Below are positions 13,207-25,559 of a stretch of DNA of 64,000 nt, in pieces (the first letter of the stretch is position 1; every line of letters starts with the position of its first letter). Source of the DNA: Glossina fuscipes (Eukaryota > Arthropoda > Insecta > Diptera > Glossinidae); NCBI RefSeq assembly GCF_014805625.2, contig NW_023998415.1, positions 31,614,794 to 31,678,793 on the forward strand, read 5' to 3'. The translations under genes were made by a program, and so were the position numbers. The notes beneath the pieces are model-generated. The model was given only the letters and a program-made list of their open reading frames with translations. It ran no database searches and was not told the DNA's origin.

Positions 13207-14029
13207 ACATAATAAGATAAGAGTTCAAATGAAATGAAATTTGAGGTTCAAGACGCTTAGGTGGTGTGTACAATTGTAAGAAATTTGTTGGTTCACTTTG
13301 ACTCCTTTTTTGCAATCAAAATTTCACGCAATGAAGATTTTAACTACAGCAAAGAAGAAGTCATACGGTGCAATGTTCTGATAATATGATGATGATACTT
13401 TACCTTCGCGACTAGTTGAGCTCTTTACAAAAGATTCCTTTACAACAAGATTGTATGCTTGATGTCTCGAACGTAATATATCCAACATTCCCTGGGCCTT
13501 TTTAAATGAATTTCTCTTTACTTTAGTATAACATTCAAACAATATGTCAATATGTATAACTGGTGAGATATGTTTTGTTGTATTGTGCTGTATTTTGTAT
13601 TCTTTTTAAATATTTATGACTTTCTCATTCTCATTGCATTTATTCATTTTTTTTTTTGTTTTGAAACACCCTCAAGATTGCTAGGACTCCTTCAGGTTAT
13701 CAAAGCAAAAATATTAGCACTAAGTTTAATTCCCTACGTTTTTTACACACGACACGCTTGCATTTCATACATTTCGAGTTAGTTCGTGTTTCGTTTTTGT
13801 TTACATCATCAACACTTTATATTTTTATATACAAAATCTTAATAATATTTGCAAATTTACTATTCAGTTATTTATGTAAAACTTAAGAATTTCTTCGCCT
13901 GACTGCTTACGCATTCATTATTAAAATGCATTCAAGTTGGAGACAGTCTTAAATAATCAGCAGAATTTACTCACTTGTATAAAATAATACAGTTTTCGTT
14001 TACATTTCATCTTTTTCAAATCTGTTTAC
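13207..14029. other. Intron 4 sequence between SINE and mariner relic
   Basis: AT-rich, with short T runs. I see no coding signal or RNA gene. The start of this stretch could include untranslated flank of the mariner element, whose terminal repeats I could not locate. Confidence 0.4.
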
Positions 14030-14800
14030 TATTTGTCGTCTTCAAAGTAATCCCCCTCAGATATTGTACATTTCTGTTAACGTTTCCAACAAGCATCGTT
14101 GAAAACATTGTCCTCGTAGCAGTCTTTTGCCTTTGGGCAAGAGCTACAAACGATATGGGGATAAATCAAGTGAATACGATGATTGTGGAACGTAATGGGT
14201 TAAATTTTAAACGAAATGGTCTCGACGAAGCAATGCACAGATGTCGCATTATCATGAGGCAACTGCCAAGTTACTCTTGTTTTCCACAACTCCGGCCTAT
14301 TTTTGCGAATAGCTTCGTGCAAACAGCGCACAATACTCGCATAATATTTCGTGCGGCGGAAGGTGTTGATAGCGCACGACCCCACGATAATTGAAGAAAA
14401 CTGTTAACGTTCCACGACGATTTATAAGCTCGTTTCTACGATCTTAGCTCACTTTTTGCACGATACTTGTTCGATTGATTGGTCATTTCCGAATCGTATG
14501 CGCAAATTCAAGTTTCATCTTCCGTAATAATGCGTTCCATGACCGATTGATATTCAAAAATCATATCCTCATATACGTTAACGCGACACTCTATGTCGAA
14601 AAAAAGCAGTTGCGATACTTTTGAGGCCGATTATATCTTTTACAATGTGATTGCTGATCATTTTCGAATCGTAACAGCTTCAGCAAAGTCCTTAATTGTT
14701 AATCGATGGCTTTTGACCATCTACTCTTTAATTTGCTTGATTTGACTTTCATCGATAGAGACGGTATTCGTCGTTCGGTATGCACCTTGCCGTCAAATGC
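14030..14800 (-). pseudogene. Decayed mariner-family transposase
   Basis: Translated on the minus strand across several frames, the mariner order is clear. First comes a helix-turn-helix region with VSIDESQIKQIKE (about 14770-14730). Next is a block resembling the GDE-W catalytic motif, here EDET then stop, ICAYDSEMTNQS (about 14540-14470). Then RPELWK...LPHDNAT, holding the second catalytic Asp (about 14310-14240). After that comes YSLDLSP with the third Asp, and a C-terminal GD-F-DDK-like end near 14040. At least five in-frame stops and some shifts break it, so it is non-functional. It lies in intron 4 on the same strand as the host gene. It is a Tc1/mariner DD34D element; the subfamily is not resolved. 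Confidence 0.8.
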
Positions 14801-16723
14801 TTCTCGGCCTTTTCGCACTGTTAATATCGCAAAAAAAAACCAAGTACATGTGAAACACTAACGGCATATATGCTTTGGCACAGTTAGAGAAGAAATACTT
14901 CTGATATTCGATATATTCAACTTGACTGGAATATTGCTTTTGTTTGAATTACAATTTTTCTGCCCTTTCCGTTAAGCTTTACGTTAAAGATTTTTAAAAA
15001 TTTTTTAGAAATTTTTCACATTATATCTCTCAGCCTCAATCAATACCATTGCATATGAAGAATTTTAATATAAATAAACCGAGATGCGAATATGAATATG
15101 TTAATGAAGAGTCTCTTTGCAAATAAAAAATTTCTTTGATGCTTACACTTGTACGAACGTTACGATAACTAGCACAGATTAATATACTCCATTCTCTATG
15201 TCATTTAAATGACTCTCTTCATTGCATAAGTTATTTGGGGCATACTTTTTACGACTTTAAAGCAATAATTCATTTCATGTTCGCTTATAAACTCATTCGG
15301 ATTTAACCATTTTCCACAAATTTGGTTAGAAAGAAGAGTCATTTATTTATTGTAGACGATGTTCAATGATCTAAAAACTATTACTAATATTTGTGTATTT
15401 TAGGGACCAAAAGTAATATGTATCAGCTTATTCAAATGGAAAATGACTTCTTGCACCCTTGGATATTGTTATTATTATTATAGTTGGAAATTCGTTTACT
15501 TAAGTTAAACAGATTTAATCTTGAAATTTTTCATGAAATTATTATCTATAAGCCCTTATTCAGGGTATCAATTAGACTTTCAAATCAATTATTATTATTA
15601 TTATTATTATTATTTTTTTTTTTTTTTGTTTACCATATAGTGAATTATTTTGAAATAATTTTTTTACCAATAAGTTTCAATTAATTAATTCTTCTCAATT
15701 TATTAGTAACTTTATGATTTGTTTTGATAGTACATTAGTAAAACGTTTAGCTAAACTTTATTGGTCTTCCACAACCCCAATCTCCCACACACATACGCTT
15801 AAAGATTAGCGTGTTCCTGTCTTATCCCTTCTTATTAATTATGTATAAAGCATAAGTGGGCATTAGATAAACTTGACAGACTTGATAGACTTGATTACCT
15901 TCTGTTCTGTGTCTGTATGCTCGTATGTCCGTGCCTTTAGAATACCTTTAGTCGCAAAATTTCTTAACTAAAGGCAAGAACTTAAGTTGCAAGAAGAAAT
16001 GGCTATGATCCGTGCCCATGATAACTAAATTTACGGGTGAACCAGCCGAAAGAAATCTCGAATGCGTAATAGGTATACCTGGCGAGATTTAAACATTACA
16101 CATAAATATATATTGTAACCGAAGATCATTTAAATTGTGAATGAAAATAATTTCGATCAAATTTATTGCATAATCACAATTATTACAATATTCTATGAAG
16201 TGCATATTTTGGTTGGATGCAAGAGATATCAGCCAACGCTTTGCCTCAAGATAAGCAAAATTTAATTATTTCCTTTATATTTGTCTCTTAATGGACATTT
16301 TATGAGGTCTGCCTTTAACTACTTTTTGTTTTATTTTTTATTTTTATTTTTTCTTCAACAAAAATCTTTCCCTACCTTTAGGCGTTATTTTTTTTATTTT
16401 TGTCGCTAAATCCATTATTTCCATTCCATTATTTTTATATAAATGTTTTCTTAAACCATTATATGTGTATGAATATACACATATTAAATTAAATATTTGT
16501 ATTAAATGTCACATACAGCTGAAAATAATGTTAAGTATTTTGTGTTATTGCTAAGGGAAAAACTTTTCATATTAAGACCAATAGAGTGACATTGAAGTGA
16601 TGGAAAAGAAATGGCATAGAAAATGTGAAATATAAAAGATTCAGGCAGTGAGTACAATATAATAAACTTTCGAATGAAGGAATAGAAAAAATAAAAAGAC
16701 TACCTATAATGCTTACACGCACG

Positions 16724-16757
<34 letters not shown>

Positions 16758-17984
16758 TAAACATAACATTCCGTAGAACAGAAAGATAAAGTTCTTAAGG
16801 CAATAACAAATATCAACCGACTGGTTTACAAGCTGTGTTCTTTTCATTTTATTAAAAAGTCGTCTCTACGAAAGTAACTACAAAAAAAACTGTAGTTCTT
16901 TTAATGTATATAAGTATAGAGGTACTTAAATTTGGGTTTTTATGCGTTGTACTAGAGTTTTGCTTCTTTTCTTTTTGTTTCAGTTGTGTGTAAGTGTGAG
17001 TGAGTATGATTACCAGTAAAGAAAAAAAAAAAAAAAAAAAAAAAAAAAGAAATGGGATAAGCAACAGGTTGTTTGAAGTGTTTATTTTTTCTTTTTTTCT
17101 GTTTTTCTTTTCTTTTTTTTTTTAATATAAATTCCATAAGTTCGTTGGCTTTGAACTAAACAATGCCTTCCTCAAAGAATTTGTTGAGCGTATTAAAATT
17201 TTGCAAACATTACGAGTAGTATAAAAAATAGGAAAGTGAGTCTTTCAACTTTACAGGGATTTACATATTCACATAGACCTTGATCTTTCCATCTTTGTGG
17301 TGCTTTAATATTTTTAGTTAAAATTCTCATCTTTTAGTATCTAACGCTTTGACGCCAGACAACGATTAATTTTCTTGCTTAATTCAAAGCAAATTACTGC
17401 CGAATAGTGACGAATGATAAAATTGGACGTAACACATTTTGGAAAGTTCAAAAGACTGCACTGTAGACGAGATGAACCATTAAAGTCAACGCAAGACCGC
17501 AATATGTGAAAAGGCATTAAAATCCATTCTTGCCAAACTTATCCGGGAAACTTTAGCTACACTGAAATATAATGTGTTACAAAGTACTGAGCTACTATCC
17601 ATCTGGATGAGGTTTTTCTTTTGTTATAGCGATACCCGGCAAAAGGAATGCGTATTGTTCACGGATAGGCTTAAAAGACTTTAGCTTTCCTTTAGAAAAG
17701 GAATCAATGTTCTGTCAGAAAGGTGCAAAAATATATATATATGTAATAATAAACGATATTTCGAATATAAATATTTTTATCATTTCCTTGAAGTAAATTG
17801 TGATCTTTTCATCCCTTAAAACCATGAATTTCGAATATTAATGAACAAAATTTGGAATCAACCTGAAAATGGTGGGTGTTAATGGAACAAATACAAAAAA
17901 GAAAAAACGAGAATGTTGCACTGATTCAACATATCTGTTTCGTACAATAATATAGTCCCTCAAACATAAATAATATAACGTGTC
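14801..17984. other. Intron 4 sequence between two transposon relics
   Basis: AT-rich, with an ATT microsatellite (about 15589-15613), a TA microsatellite (16723-16752) and an A run (17022-17048). I recognise no gene. A stretch at 15890-16090 has mixed composition resembling the edges of dispersed repeats, but no family could be named. Confidence 0.4.
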
Positions 17985-18556
17985 ATTATATTACGGATAG
18001 GAAGGAACATTGCATTTGCTGCATTACCACTGTGTAGTACCCTTACATAGCGCACTGTCACACCTCAATCTCTTTGAAAATATAGACCAGTGAGCAACAT
18101 GGCCTTTTCGTACATCCGTAAACGGCAAACGATAAGTTGACCAACTAGTCGTTTTTCGCCTATAAATTTTTCTATAATTAGCCTCTAGTAGGCCGATATT
18201 TATATGAGATTGCACATTGCAAAGAGCACCAGTCAAATCATTGCAGAACTGATCAACACGTGTTGGTCGTTTGTTTGGAATACCTTTTGCAATAGAGCTT
18301 TCTCCGCTCTCTCACTCCTCGTTTCCACGCATTTACGGCAAAGTCCAATAGACGATAGAATGGACGGCTTTTGACTCTTATATATGCGATGGCGATCTAA
18401 GTAGCTTTCCATTAAACCCACTTCACCCATGTCCATATTATGCTCTTGTACTATTTTTGTATAAGAAATATCGATCTTATGCTTTAGTCGTTTATCATGT
18501 GTGGACCATGCCCACACAAAATTCGAAGTGATTATATTTATTTTTTTTTTTCTCAC
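17985..18556 (-). pseudogene. piggyBac-like transposase C-terminal relic
   Basis: The minus-strand frame from 18556 reads NIITSNFVWA...DISYTKIVQEHNMDMGEVGLMESYLDRHRI (in parts), matching the piggyBac segment around the MGGVDLMD motif. A shift to another frame then gives RVKSRPFYRLLDFAVNAWK, the aromatic R-L-L-D-A-V-N-A-W block that follows in this family. The frame ending at 18024 gives HWSIFSKRLRCDSALCK, and after its stop CSKCNVPSY, matching the C-terminal zinc-binding cysteine domain. The conserved MGGVDLMD is changed to MGEVGLME, so the fourth catalytic Asp (D447 in the type piggyBac) is lost. The N-terminal two thirds are absent; the sequence right of 18560 is a different repeat. Confidence 0.75.
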
Positions 18557-18659
18557 CTTTTTGAGGTTTTTTGCTTATCTATAACAAGGCAAGTTGGACG
18601 AAATCTTTAAAACTATAAGATATTATATATTCTCTACCTAAAAGTGGGTTAAATCTAAA

Positions 18660-18770
18660 ATGACGAGACGTGGTGGATCAGTTATTTCTTAATAATACCA
18701 GCGATATGGGTGTCAAATTAAAGAGCTTGGCGAGTAGAATGCGAAACGAATAGTGGTGGGTATCTTAAAT
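18660..18770 (+). repeat. Dispersed repeat, copy 1 (GATATGGGTRTCAAAT family)
   Basis: Contains TTCTTAATAATACC, GCGATATGGGTGTCAAAT and CTTGGCGAGTAGAATGCGA, aligned over about 100 bases with 63805-63920 and partly with 63926-64000. It abuts the truncated piggyBac relic. No open frame; the class is unknown. Confidence 0.6.
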
Positions 18771-21526
18771 TCAGCCTCCGCGTAACATGACTTTCGTACT
18801 TAATTGTATATCGAATTTCTTCACATCATATTGTTATGCAAACGACAAAGCGTAAGGTTTTTTCCTCGCCTTTGTAAGAAATATGTGCTTTGGCGGAATT
18901 CTTTACGATCGTTCGATTTTTAGTTTTTTTCTCCATTTTTTTTTTTTTTTTGTGTGCAAATGGTATGGTTGCAGAAAGTAAAATAAATCATTAAACCTGA
19001 TGTACGTGATTTTATGTAAAAATCAGTGAACACATTTTAGAATGGTCATGACCAGCGCACAAAATTTGCGTACAATTATATCTTGAAACCTGTGCATTAT
19101 ACCACACGCAGTTCGTATGAATGAACTAATCTGCGGTTAATAAAGGGGTGTGTTTATTTTGGCACTTCTTCATTTTCTTCTTTTCATTCTAATTAAACTC
19201 CATCTGCTATGCTACGTTCGAATGAAGGTCATAGAGCAAAGAGCACCATAACTTGTAATCAAAGAGTAAGTATTCATATGTTGTCAAATGAATGCGACAC
19301 GTTTGTAATTATCAAAGTAGTTTGAAGTTATAAATATAAAAATAGCGTAAGATGATTGGACGGAAAGCTTTCGTCCCGCATATAGCATACAGTTTTTAAT
19401 TTTTTAGTTCAATAATTAATAAATTTTTTGTATTTTAAACTGTTTTCTTTAGATTTTTGTTTAATATTTAATTTAAAATTTTTATTCTGTTGCTATTATG
19501 TGTACATGTAAAATTTAATATTTAAGTATTTTGATAAAAAAAAAAAAAAACACAAAAAAAAAAGAAGAAGAAAACGTAACTTTTTTATAACAATGCAGTA
19601 GTCAGCACGTGCGCAGAAATATAAATATTTAAGAAAATCTAAGCTAAAATAAAATAAACTGAAAAGGAAAGTAGAACGGAAGGCCCGCGCTAAAGAAAAA
19701 GTGAAGAGAGTAAGGTATTGGATTTTGCACAGGGTACAATTTACACAGAATATAAAGCCATTTCAATGCACATAAAAAATAAGTGCACAAGTGGTTATGC
19801 TCAAAATGAGATACAATGCGAACGTTATCATGTTTAGACGTTAGTCGTTGGTCTTTTTCTTTTTCTTTTTCCTTACTTTATTTTTATTATATTCGTTCGT
19901 ATGCATGTGTGTATTATAAACTATATACAAATTGTTAAAAGTCTTCGAAATTGTATTGCGTTTGTGTTCTTTGCGAAGCATCAGAATAGGACATGGCGTT
20001 TTTTTTATTTTTTTTTTATCTAATTTAACTAAGGATAACGTAAAGAATCTTTGATAAGCTTTTGTATCATATCAAGTAAGAGAAAAACTTTTCATTGCTA
20101 TATTTTAGTTGAAAAAAACAAAAAAAAAAACAAGAAAAAAAATCAGAATAAAGGATAGGTAGTGGAAGTTTATAAACGACTTACGTTGGTGTTTCGAAAA
20201 GAAAAATGTTATAAAAGTAAGAACCGACGATTGGAGCGTATCATCGCATTAAACAAATCTAATCAACGTGCTGCTCTGCTCTAGCTAATAGAAAAAGACA
20301 GCACACTTGAAAATTTGACTAAGTTTAGAAAATCTTTCGTGGAGTGTGTAGTGGGGTGAGAACTAATAAGATAAACCAAATCTGCATTTGTTTCCACGCG
20401 TAGAATGGGTGGGAGAAATGGTATCAAAATGGTATTAAATTCGTGTAGTTGTAATTGCAATCTGGTTGTTGTTGTTGTTGTTGCAGGTTACGAAAAGATG
20501 ACAAATCTATGCTTATATTCCATTGATGGTTCCTTTCAGGCTAACAACACTATATTAAATGTATTTTTTTATAGATGATCGTGTTCGTGTTCGTGTTCGA
20601 AGATTTGCTGAGTTCAATTAAACATTTTTAGTTATTAATAATGTTTATTTTTCAAAAGAAAACATGATAAAAATGATAAAAAGAATTATATTCGTTGTAA
20701 GCGGTTTATTTAAGTTGCAAAGTACTTTAAAATGTGCTTTTAATTCGAATAAAGTTTTCCATAACGGTTGTATTCACTTTTTAAAGGCAGCTTAATATTT
20801 TGTACGTATGCTCCCCGCCACACACAATCTACATTATGAATATCGTGAACGCTTGACCAAATCAGTATCAAATATTTATTGAACTTATGAGTGTCCCTCT
20901 CTCCGACCGTTCATTTTTTGCCAAAATATCTCAAGTTTTCAATTATTTCACTATTTAATATTATTAATTTTTTTTATAAATAATAACTTGACTTATAAAT
21001 AATTATTTTGTTTCCATGCGATACGCATCGATATTATTAATGTTCTGTTAAGTACTTTTAAATATATAAGTACAAGCTTTCATCATTCAATAGGTAGCCT
21101 GCTAAAAGTCATGTGCGCCTTCACTATTCAAAACTAATAATTTTCCTTTTTTTACTGTTTATTTTCCGGTTTCAGGCTGCTTTAAGTCATCACTTTAATT
21201 ATTTCATTTTATATTATTTCATTATTCTCTTCATTATTATCATCGCTGATAGGATGACGAATAAATAAATGCCTTCCTAAGCCGATTATAATCACTTAGT
21301 TATTTCTGTTAATTTGTATATCATAGTTTTCTTTTGCCCGTTATTCAACTGAGATTTATCGAAAAGTAAAATTTAATTATGATATGTAAACGGAATAAAG
21401 TAAAGTAAAGATACGCCAAAGAATATCCTCAATTATATATTAACCTTCATTTATTTATTATTGAAGATATTTAAAAATTATCCTAATAAAATTATTATTA
21501 TCAATAGAGTCAGATAGAAAGCTTAC
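18771..21526. other. Right part of intron 4, no gene recognised
   Basis: AT-rich, with A/T runs, a (TTG)n tract (20465-20483) followed by CAG, and three copies of GTGTTC (20581-20598). I see no exon with matching phase, RNA gene or transposon coding block. Confidence 0.45.
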
Positions 21527-21657
21527 CTTCTCTTCTTCGAGGATCTTCGCTTCCTGCGTAACTTTTTGTAAGTGAATGTGGTGGTCGGCGAGACTGTATA
21601 ATCTTCATCGAATTCCATTTCAAGTTTGATTAGATTTTGTAAATTCAATTGGCAGTC
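21527..21657 (-). CDS. cmpy: Exon 4: end of cysteine segment and basic cluster
   Basis: Codes residues 186-228 plus two bases. It is too short for an ORF search but is bounded by an acceptor with a T-rich tract (TTCGTTTGGTAG) and a near-consensus donor (AGAAG|GTAAGC). Only one of the three frames is open, and it is the phase 0 frame required after exon 3. It begins DCQLNLQNLIKLEMEFDEDY, so Cys187 would be the sixth cysteine of the exon 3 module. An acidic stretch at 198-205 and a Thr/Ser-rich stretch at 206-214 follow. It ends with KKLRRKRRSSKKR at 216-228. RRKR (219-222) fits a furin-type cleavage site (R-x-K/R-R), if the segment is extracellular. No single motif identifies it; the assignment rests on phase, spacing and composition. 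Confidence 0.65.
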
Positions 21658-22074
21658 CTACCAAACGAATAAAAAAATAAATCGTTCATACAGTAAAAAA
21701 GAATTTAAAAAAAAAAAAAAAAACACCAGATTTTAAAAAGAAACGGATGAACGTATAAAGAAGAAAGTAATCGTTTATCTATTTCTATTTCCCACTAGAA
21801 GAATTGTCTGATATTAACTTATTGCCTGCGAAGAGTTGGATGGCATAGTTTTAGATTAGTAGGGGGAAAAGTAATGTGACATTTGTAAAATGTCTACAAT
21901 TTGCGGCCGTCTTCAATGTTTAACTTGAAGAAGATCTACGCGATAGTAACCAGCATATAATGCATAAGGTAAACGCAGAGAACAAGGCGCATACCTGTAT
22001 ATATGGTATATGTGGATAAAAATATACATTGACACATATCATTACATATATATAATATATATGCATTACTATTA

Positions 22075-22105
<31 letters not shown>

Positions 22106-23154
22106 AAGTGATAATGAATTCTATTCCTTTTTAAAATATAAACGTTACAAAGCTTAATAATCGAAGTATGCACCTTAATAATTTACGAGCTTATGCCTGT
22201 TATCGGGTAGTTTGTGGAGGAGGAGTGCACGGTACAAATTTCGTGATTGTGACGATAGTCATCGATCCAGTCCATTTTTGTACCTTTTTAGCTTTGCAGA
22301 GCAACTGCTCGGCAGGACATGTCTACATCGATCCAACACCAGTACTAAGCAGAAGGAAACAGGTCTGGGGAATAGTCTCCAATCGAGAGAGTGAAAGTTC
22401 CCAGCCTGAGTTAAGATTAGTTGCTGCATTGCTTTGGCTGGAGACGGACGGACACTGAAACTTATACCGTATAAGTACCTATGCCCAAGTTGCCTACATC
22501 GAGAATATTAGAAAAATTGAACGCATCATCTAGGTTTTATGAAGTAACCAATTTCGATGGATAGAATTCATTGGCACACCCGTTATATATGTATGTAAAT
22601 GATATATAGATGTCTATATACAATGTCACAAACATACAAAAAATAAAACAGAAAATACTGTCGCATCAAGCTGACGTATGCATGTTGAAGCATTTTTTCC
22701 ACTGTCACTAGCACACCGACATTCACATAGCATAGCAAGACATACACAGCAAGATGTAAACGTCACTATCAAGCAACACCATCATAAAATCTTATATGCG
22801 TGCAATTTATATGGTCGCGTTGCTTCCACGACATTCCAGTAGGAGAAAGCGCATTATCAGCGCAATTGGTAGTCATAAATACCGACAAAAAGCAAATGAA
22901 ATACATTAGGATTTCGAAGCACGCGTACATACGTTCATGCAGACACATTTACGATATCCTTACATTCATATATATAGTTTTTATTGTTATTCTTTGTTAT
23001 CGTCTGCAGTTATTTCTTCTTCTACATTAAATAGAGTTCTTTGTATTATCTGTTTTATTCCCTCCCCACCTGTCACTATTTTATTGTATTTTAACTTTGT
23101 GTTGATTTTGTTTTTCTTTAACAATACCGATCGCAATGAGAAATTGCAACTTAC
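21658..23154 (-). other. Intron 3, about 1.5 kb
   Basis: It runs from GTAAGT after exon 3 to TTTGGTAG before exon 4. It contains a TA microsatellite (about 22079-22105) and a block at 22190-22460 with clearly higher GC than its surroundings and an open 96-codon plus-strand frame. I recognise nothing in that block. Confidence 0.6.
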
Positions 23155-23381
23155 CTCAATTGTTTTAAAATGCCATCGTATATCGATAGTTCCGATGCCA
23201 GCGTTCACATCGTTCTGGCAAACTGTTAATGTCGGCCAACACTGGCAACGTTTGTTGGTTATTTCGCAACCCGATTCTATATATATTGTCTCCGAGTTTG
23301 TACAATTTTTTAAATGATGCTGTTGATGTTCGTGTTGATACGTGCTGGGCCAGATCGCATTAATTGAGGAAAATGTTAAAT
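23155..23381 (-). CDS. cmpy: Exon 3: cysteine-rich segment after the IGFBP domain
   Basis: Codes residues 111-185; the split codon with exon 2 gives Asp110. The acceptor is a good pyrimidine tract, CTTTTCTCTCAG, ending at 23382. The donor is consensus, ATTGAG|GTAAGT, at 23155/23154. A His/Gln-rich linker (about 124-132) leads to cysteines at 136, 148, 155, 157 and 164 in the pattern C-x11-C-x6-C-x-C-x6-C (GCEITNKRCQCWPTLTVC). CRIM1 has the same order just after its IGFBP domain, including a GC...KC-x-C...TC run. NCT at 135-137 is an N-glycosylation sequon. The unspliced frame is open well beyond both ends, from about 23490 to 22987, but the flanks are low-complexity lysine-rich or intron sequence. 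This recognition ties the exon to the IGFBP exons 31 kb away. Confidence 0.75.
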
Positions 23382-25518
23382 CTGAGAGAAAAGATTTTTT
23401 ATATATTTTTTTTTTAATGCTAAGTATTATCTTGTTTTTCTTATTCTTCTTCTTCTTAAAATTAAAGAAAAATCTAGTAAACATGATCCACAATATTTCA
23501 AGTCAATCTTTTTACAAAATTACTGCTGAAAGTGCCTTAACTCTGAAAATGTTTTAGAAAGTTCCTGCAAAAACACACACAGGTACATATAAGATTGATC
23601 TTTGGCTTTATTTGAAAGATATACCAGGGAATTCCATAATATCTGTGGAAATCTTTCCTACAATGCGATAAACGGGTAATAGGAATGGTATTAAAGCATT
23701 GGTTGCAATAAATTTTAAAAGCACTACAACAACTTAATAATACATTTTCAAGTAATAAGTAAAATTAACTTCATTTAAGAAAGTTTACCAAAACCTCGTA
23801 ACGTAGCCGCTAGTGGAAATTTAAGGTTTAGATGAATAGGGTGATTAAAGCATTTCATTATTTCCCGTTTACACGATCGAGAGATAGTGTCATAAATCCC
23901 ATTAGCACCATTCTACTTGGGGCCTTTAAGTTCATTCTAATGAAATTTTTAATTGATAATAGTGTAGGCTTCTAAGGTAAGATCCTTGCAATTTAACAAA
24001 TGAAAATTGTTAACTCAAAACATATTTCTTTGTGCGTTGCAATCAGAATTTATTGAAGACCCCAGCTGCCAAGACGAAGAAAGTTCAAACGCGGGAAAAT
24101 TTTGTGTTTTCCTGATCATCGTGGTAGCCTACAGCTTACAATTATTTTATAAGAGCAGCAGATATCTTCTTAGACAGCATATAGTGTAGGACTTTTCATG
24201 TATACTCACTATGTCACAAACCGTCGCTACCTTTCCTTATAGATATTTAATGGTCGCATAGAAATATCGGCACAGCCTGCTATCAGCCCATTACCGCAAT
24301 AGTCTGTTCATAATGCAGATTTGCATAGTAGAACAATTGCATAGAAAAGATTTGGTTTTTTGTTTTTTTTTTTTTTTGGAAAGGAAGAGATTTCTTTCGC
24401 TATATAGTTTAACACCTTTATGTGCAGTCTCCCAATGCTTGAAGCATCGAATCGAGACAAATATTTGGGAAATTTTTAATGTAGTTTGCATGTCTGTAAT
24501 GAACAATGTATTGAAAATTTTTGTAAATTGTCTTTTGCTTCAATTATCGTTTGCTTGTGGCTTTTCTCTCTACTTGGGAGTTTACAAGCCTTTGCTGCTA
24601 TTTCAAGAATCAAAACTGATATGCATAGAAGAGAATATTTTCATATTCCATAAAAAATAGTTGTACGAATAGCGTACGAATAACTGAATTTCAACAGAAC
24701 ATCATCTTATGTACGATACTTTTTCTGCATTATGCAATGCAAGGAAAAAGAGTTGTTTGTTGGGAGTTTTCGTATGCAGTTCTATGTGATGATAAAAATA
24801 CCAGCAATATATTTATGCGATATAATTATCATAGTTTCTTTGTGACAATACAACGAGTCTTGGCGAGTATTTAAAAGTCGAACTAAACTTTCATACCTTT
24901 TTTTTTTTGGAAAATTTTTATTCACTATATATTATAATATAAAAAATTTTTGTTGTAAAGCTAGTAAAAATTTTACCAAAATCGTTGCTTATCTCTTGCA
25001 ACAAACACACACTGTAGAAAAGCTCCACATTTAAGAAATTGTTATAAATTTTCAGGGTTATCACGTCGAATACGTGATATGAATTTTTTAAATTTATACA
25101 TAGCTATACAACTCAAAAGCAACGGATTTAAGTCAGCCAAACCGTTAACCGTAGGGAAAAAGTTAGTGACTAAATACACATATACATACAATATAACAGA
25201 ATTCAGGTGGTCTTTTATTTTTACCTTTTTATCTTTGAAGAGATTTATGTGTGACAGTACAAGCGCACGCACAAGCCCAACTACAAGCACAAGCACAAGC
25301 ACAAGCATAAGCACAAGTACAAGCACAAGCGAAGAAGAACTAGTTGTGTGTGTTTAGCTTTCAAAAGGAAAATGAATGTGTAGCTAATACATAACTTGTT
25401 TGTTTTGAGAAAGAAAAGACAAATGAAAACCCACTTACGCAGAAATAGTTGCCAGTGCTGCATAAGGTACAGTGTAACGTAACTAAGTATATCAAAGCCC
25501 AGTTTATCAATGGTTTCA

Positions 25519-25559
<41 letters not shown>

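Noticed and set aside
13975..14394. 139-codon plus-strand frame
   Set aside because: It is the antisense of the mariner transposase relic, whose motifs read on the minus strand.
22987..23493. Minus-strand 168-codon frame taken as a single-exon gene
   Set aside because: Only the middle part (exon 3) is protein-like. The left part is a lysine-rich poly-A translation, and a consensus donor cuts the frame after ATTGAG. The phases join it to exons on both sides instead.
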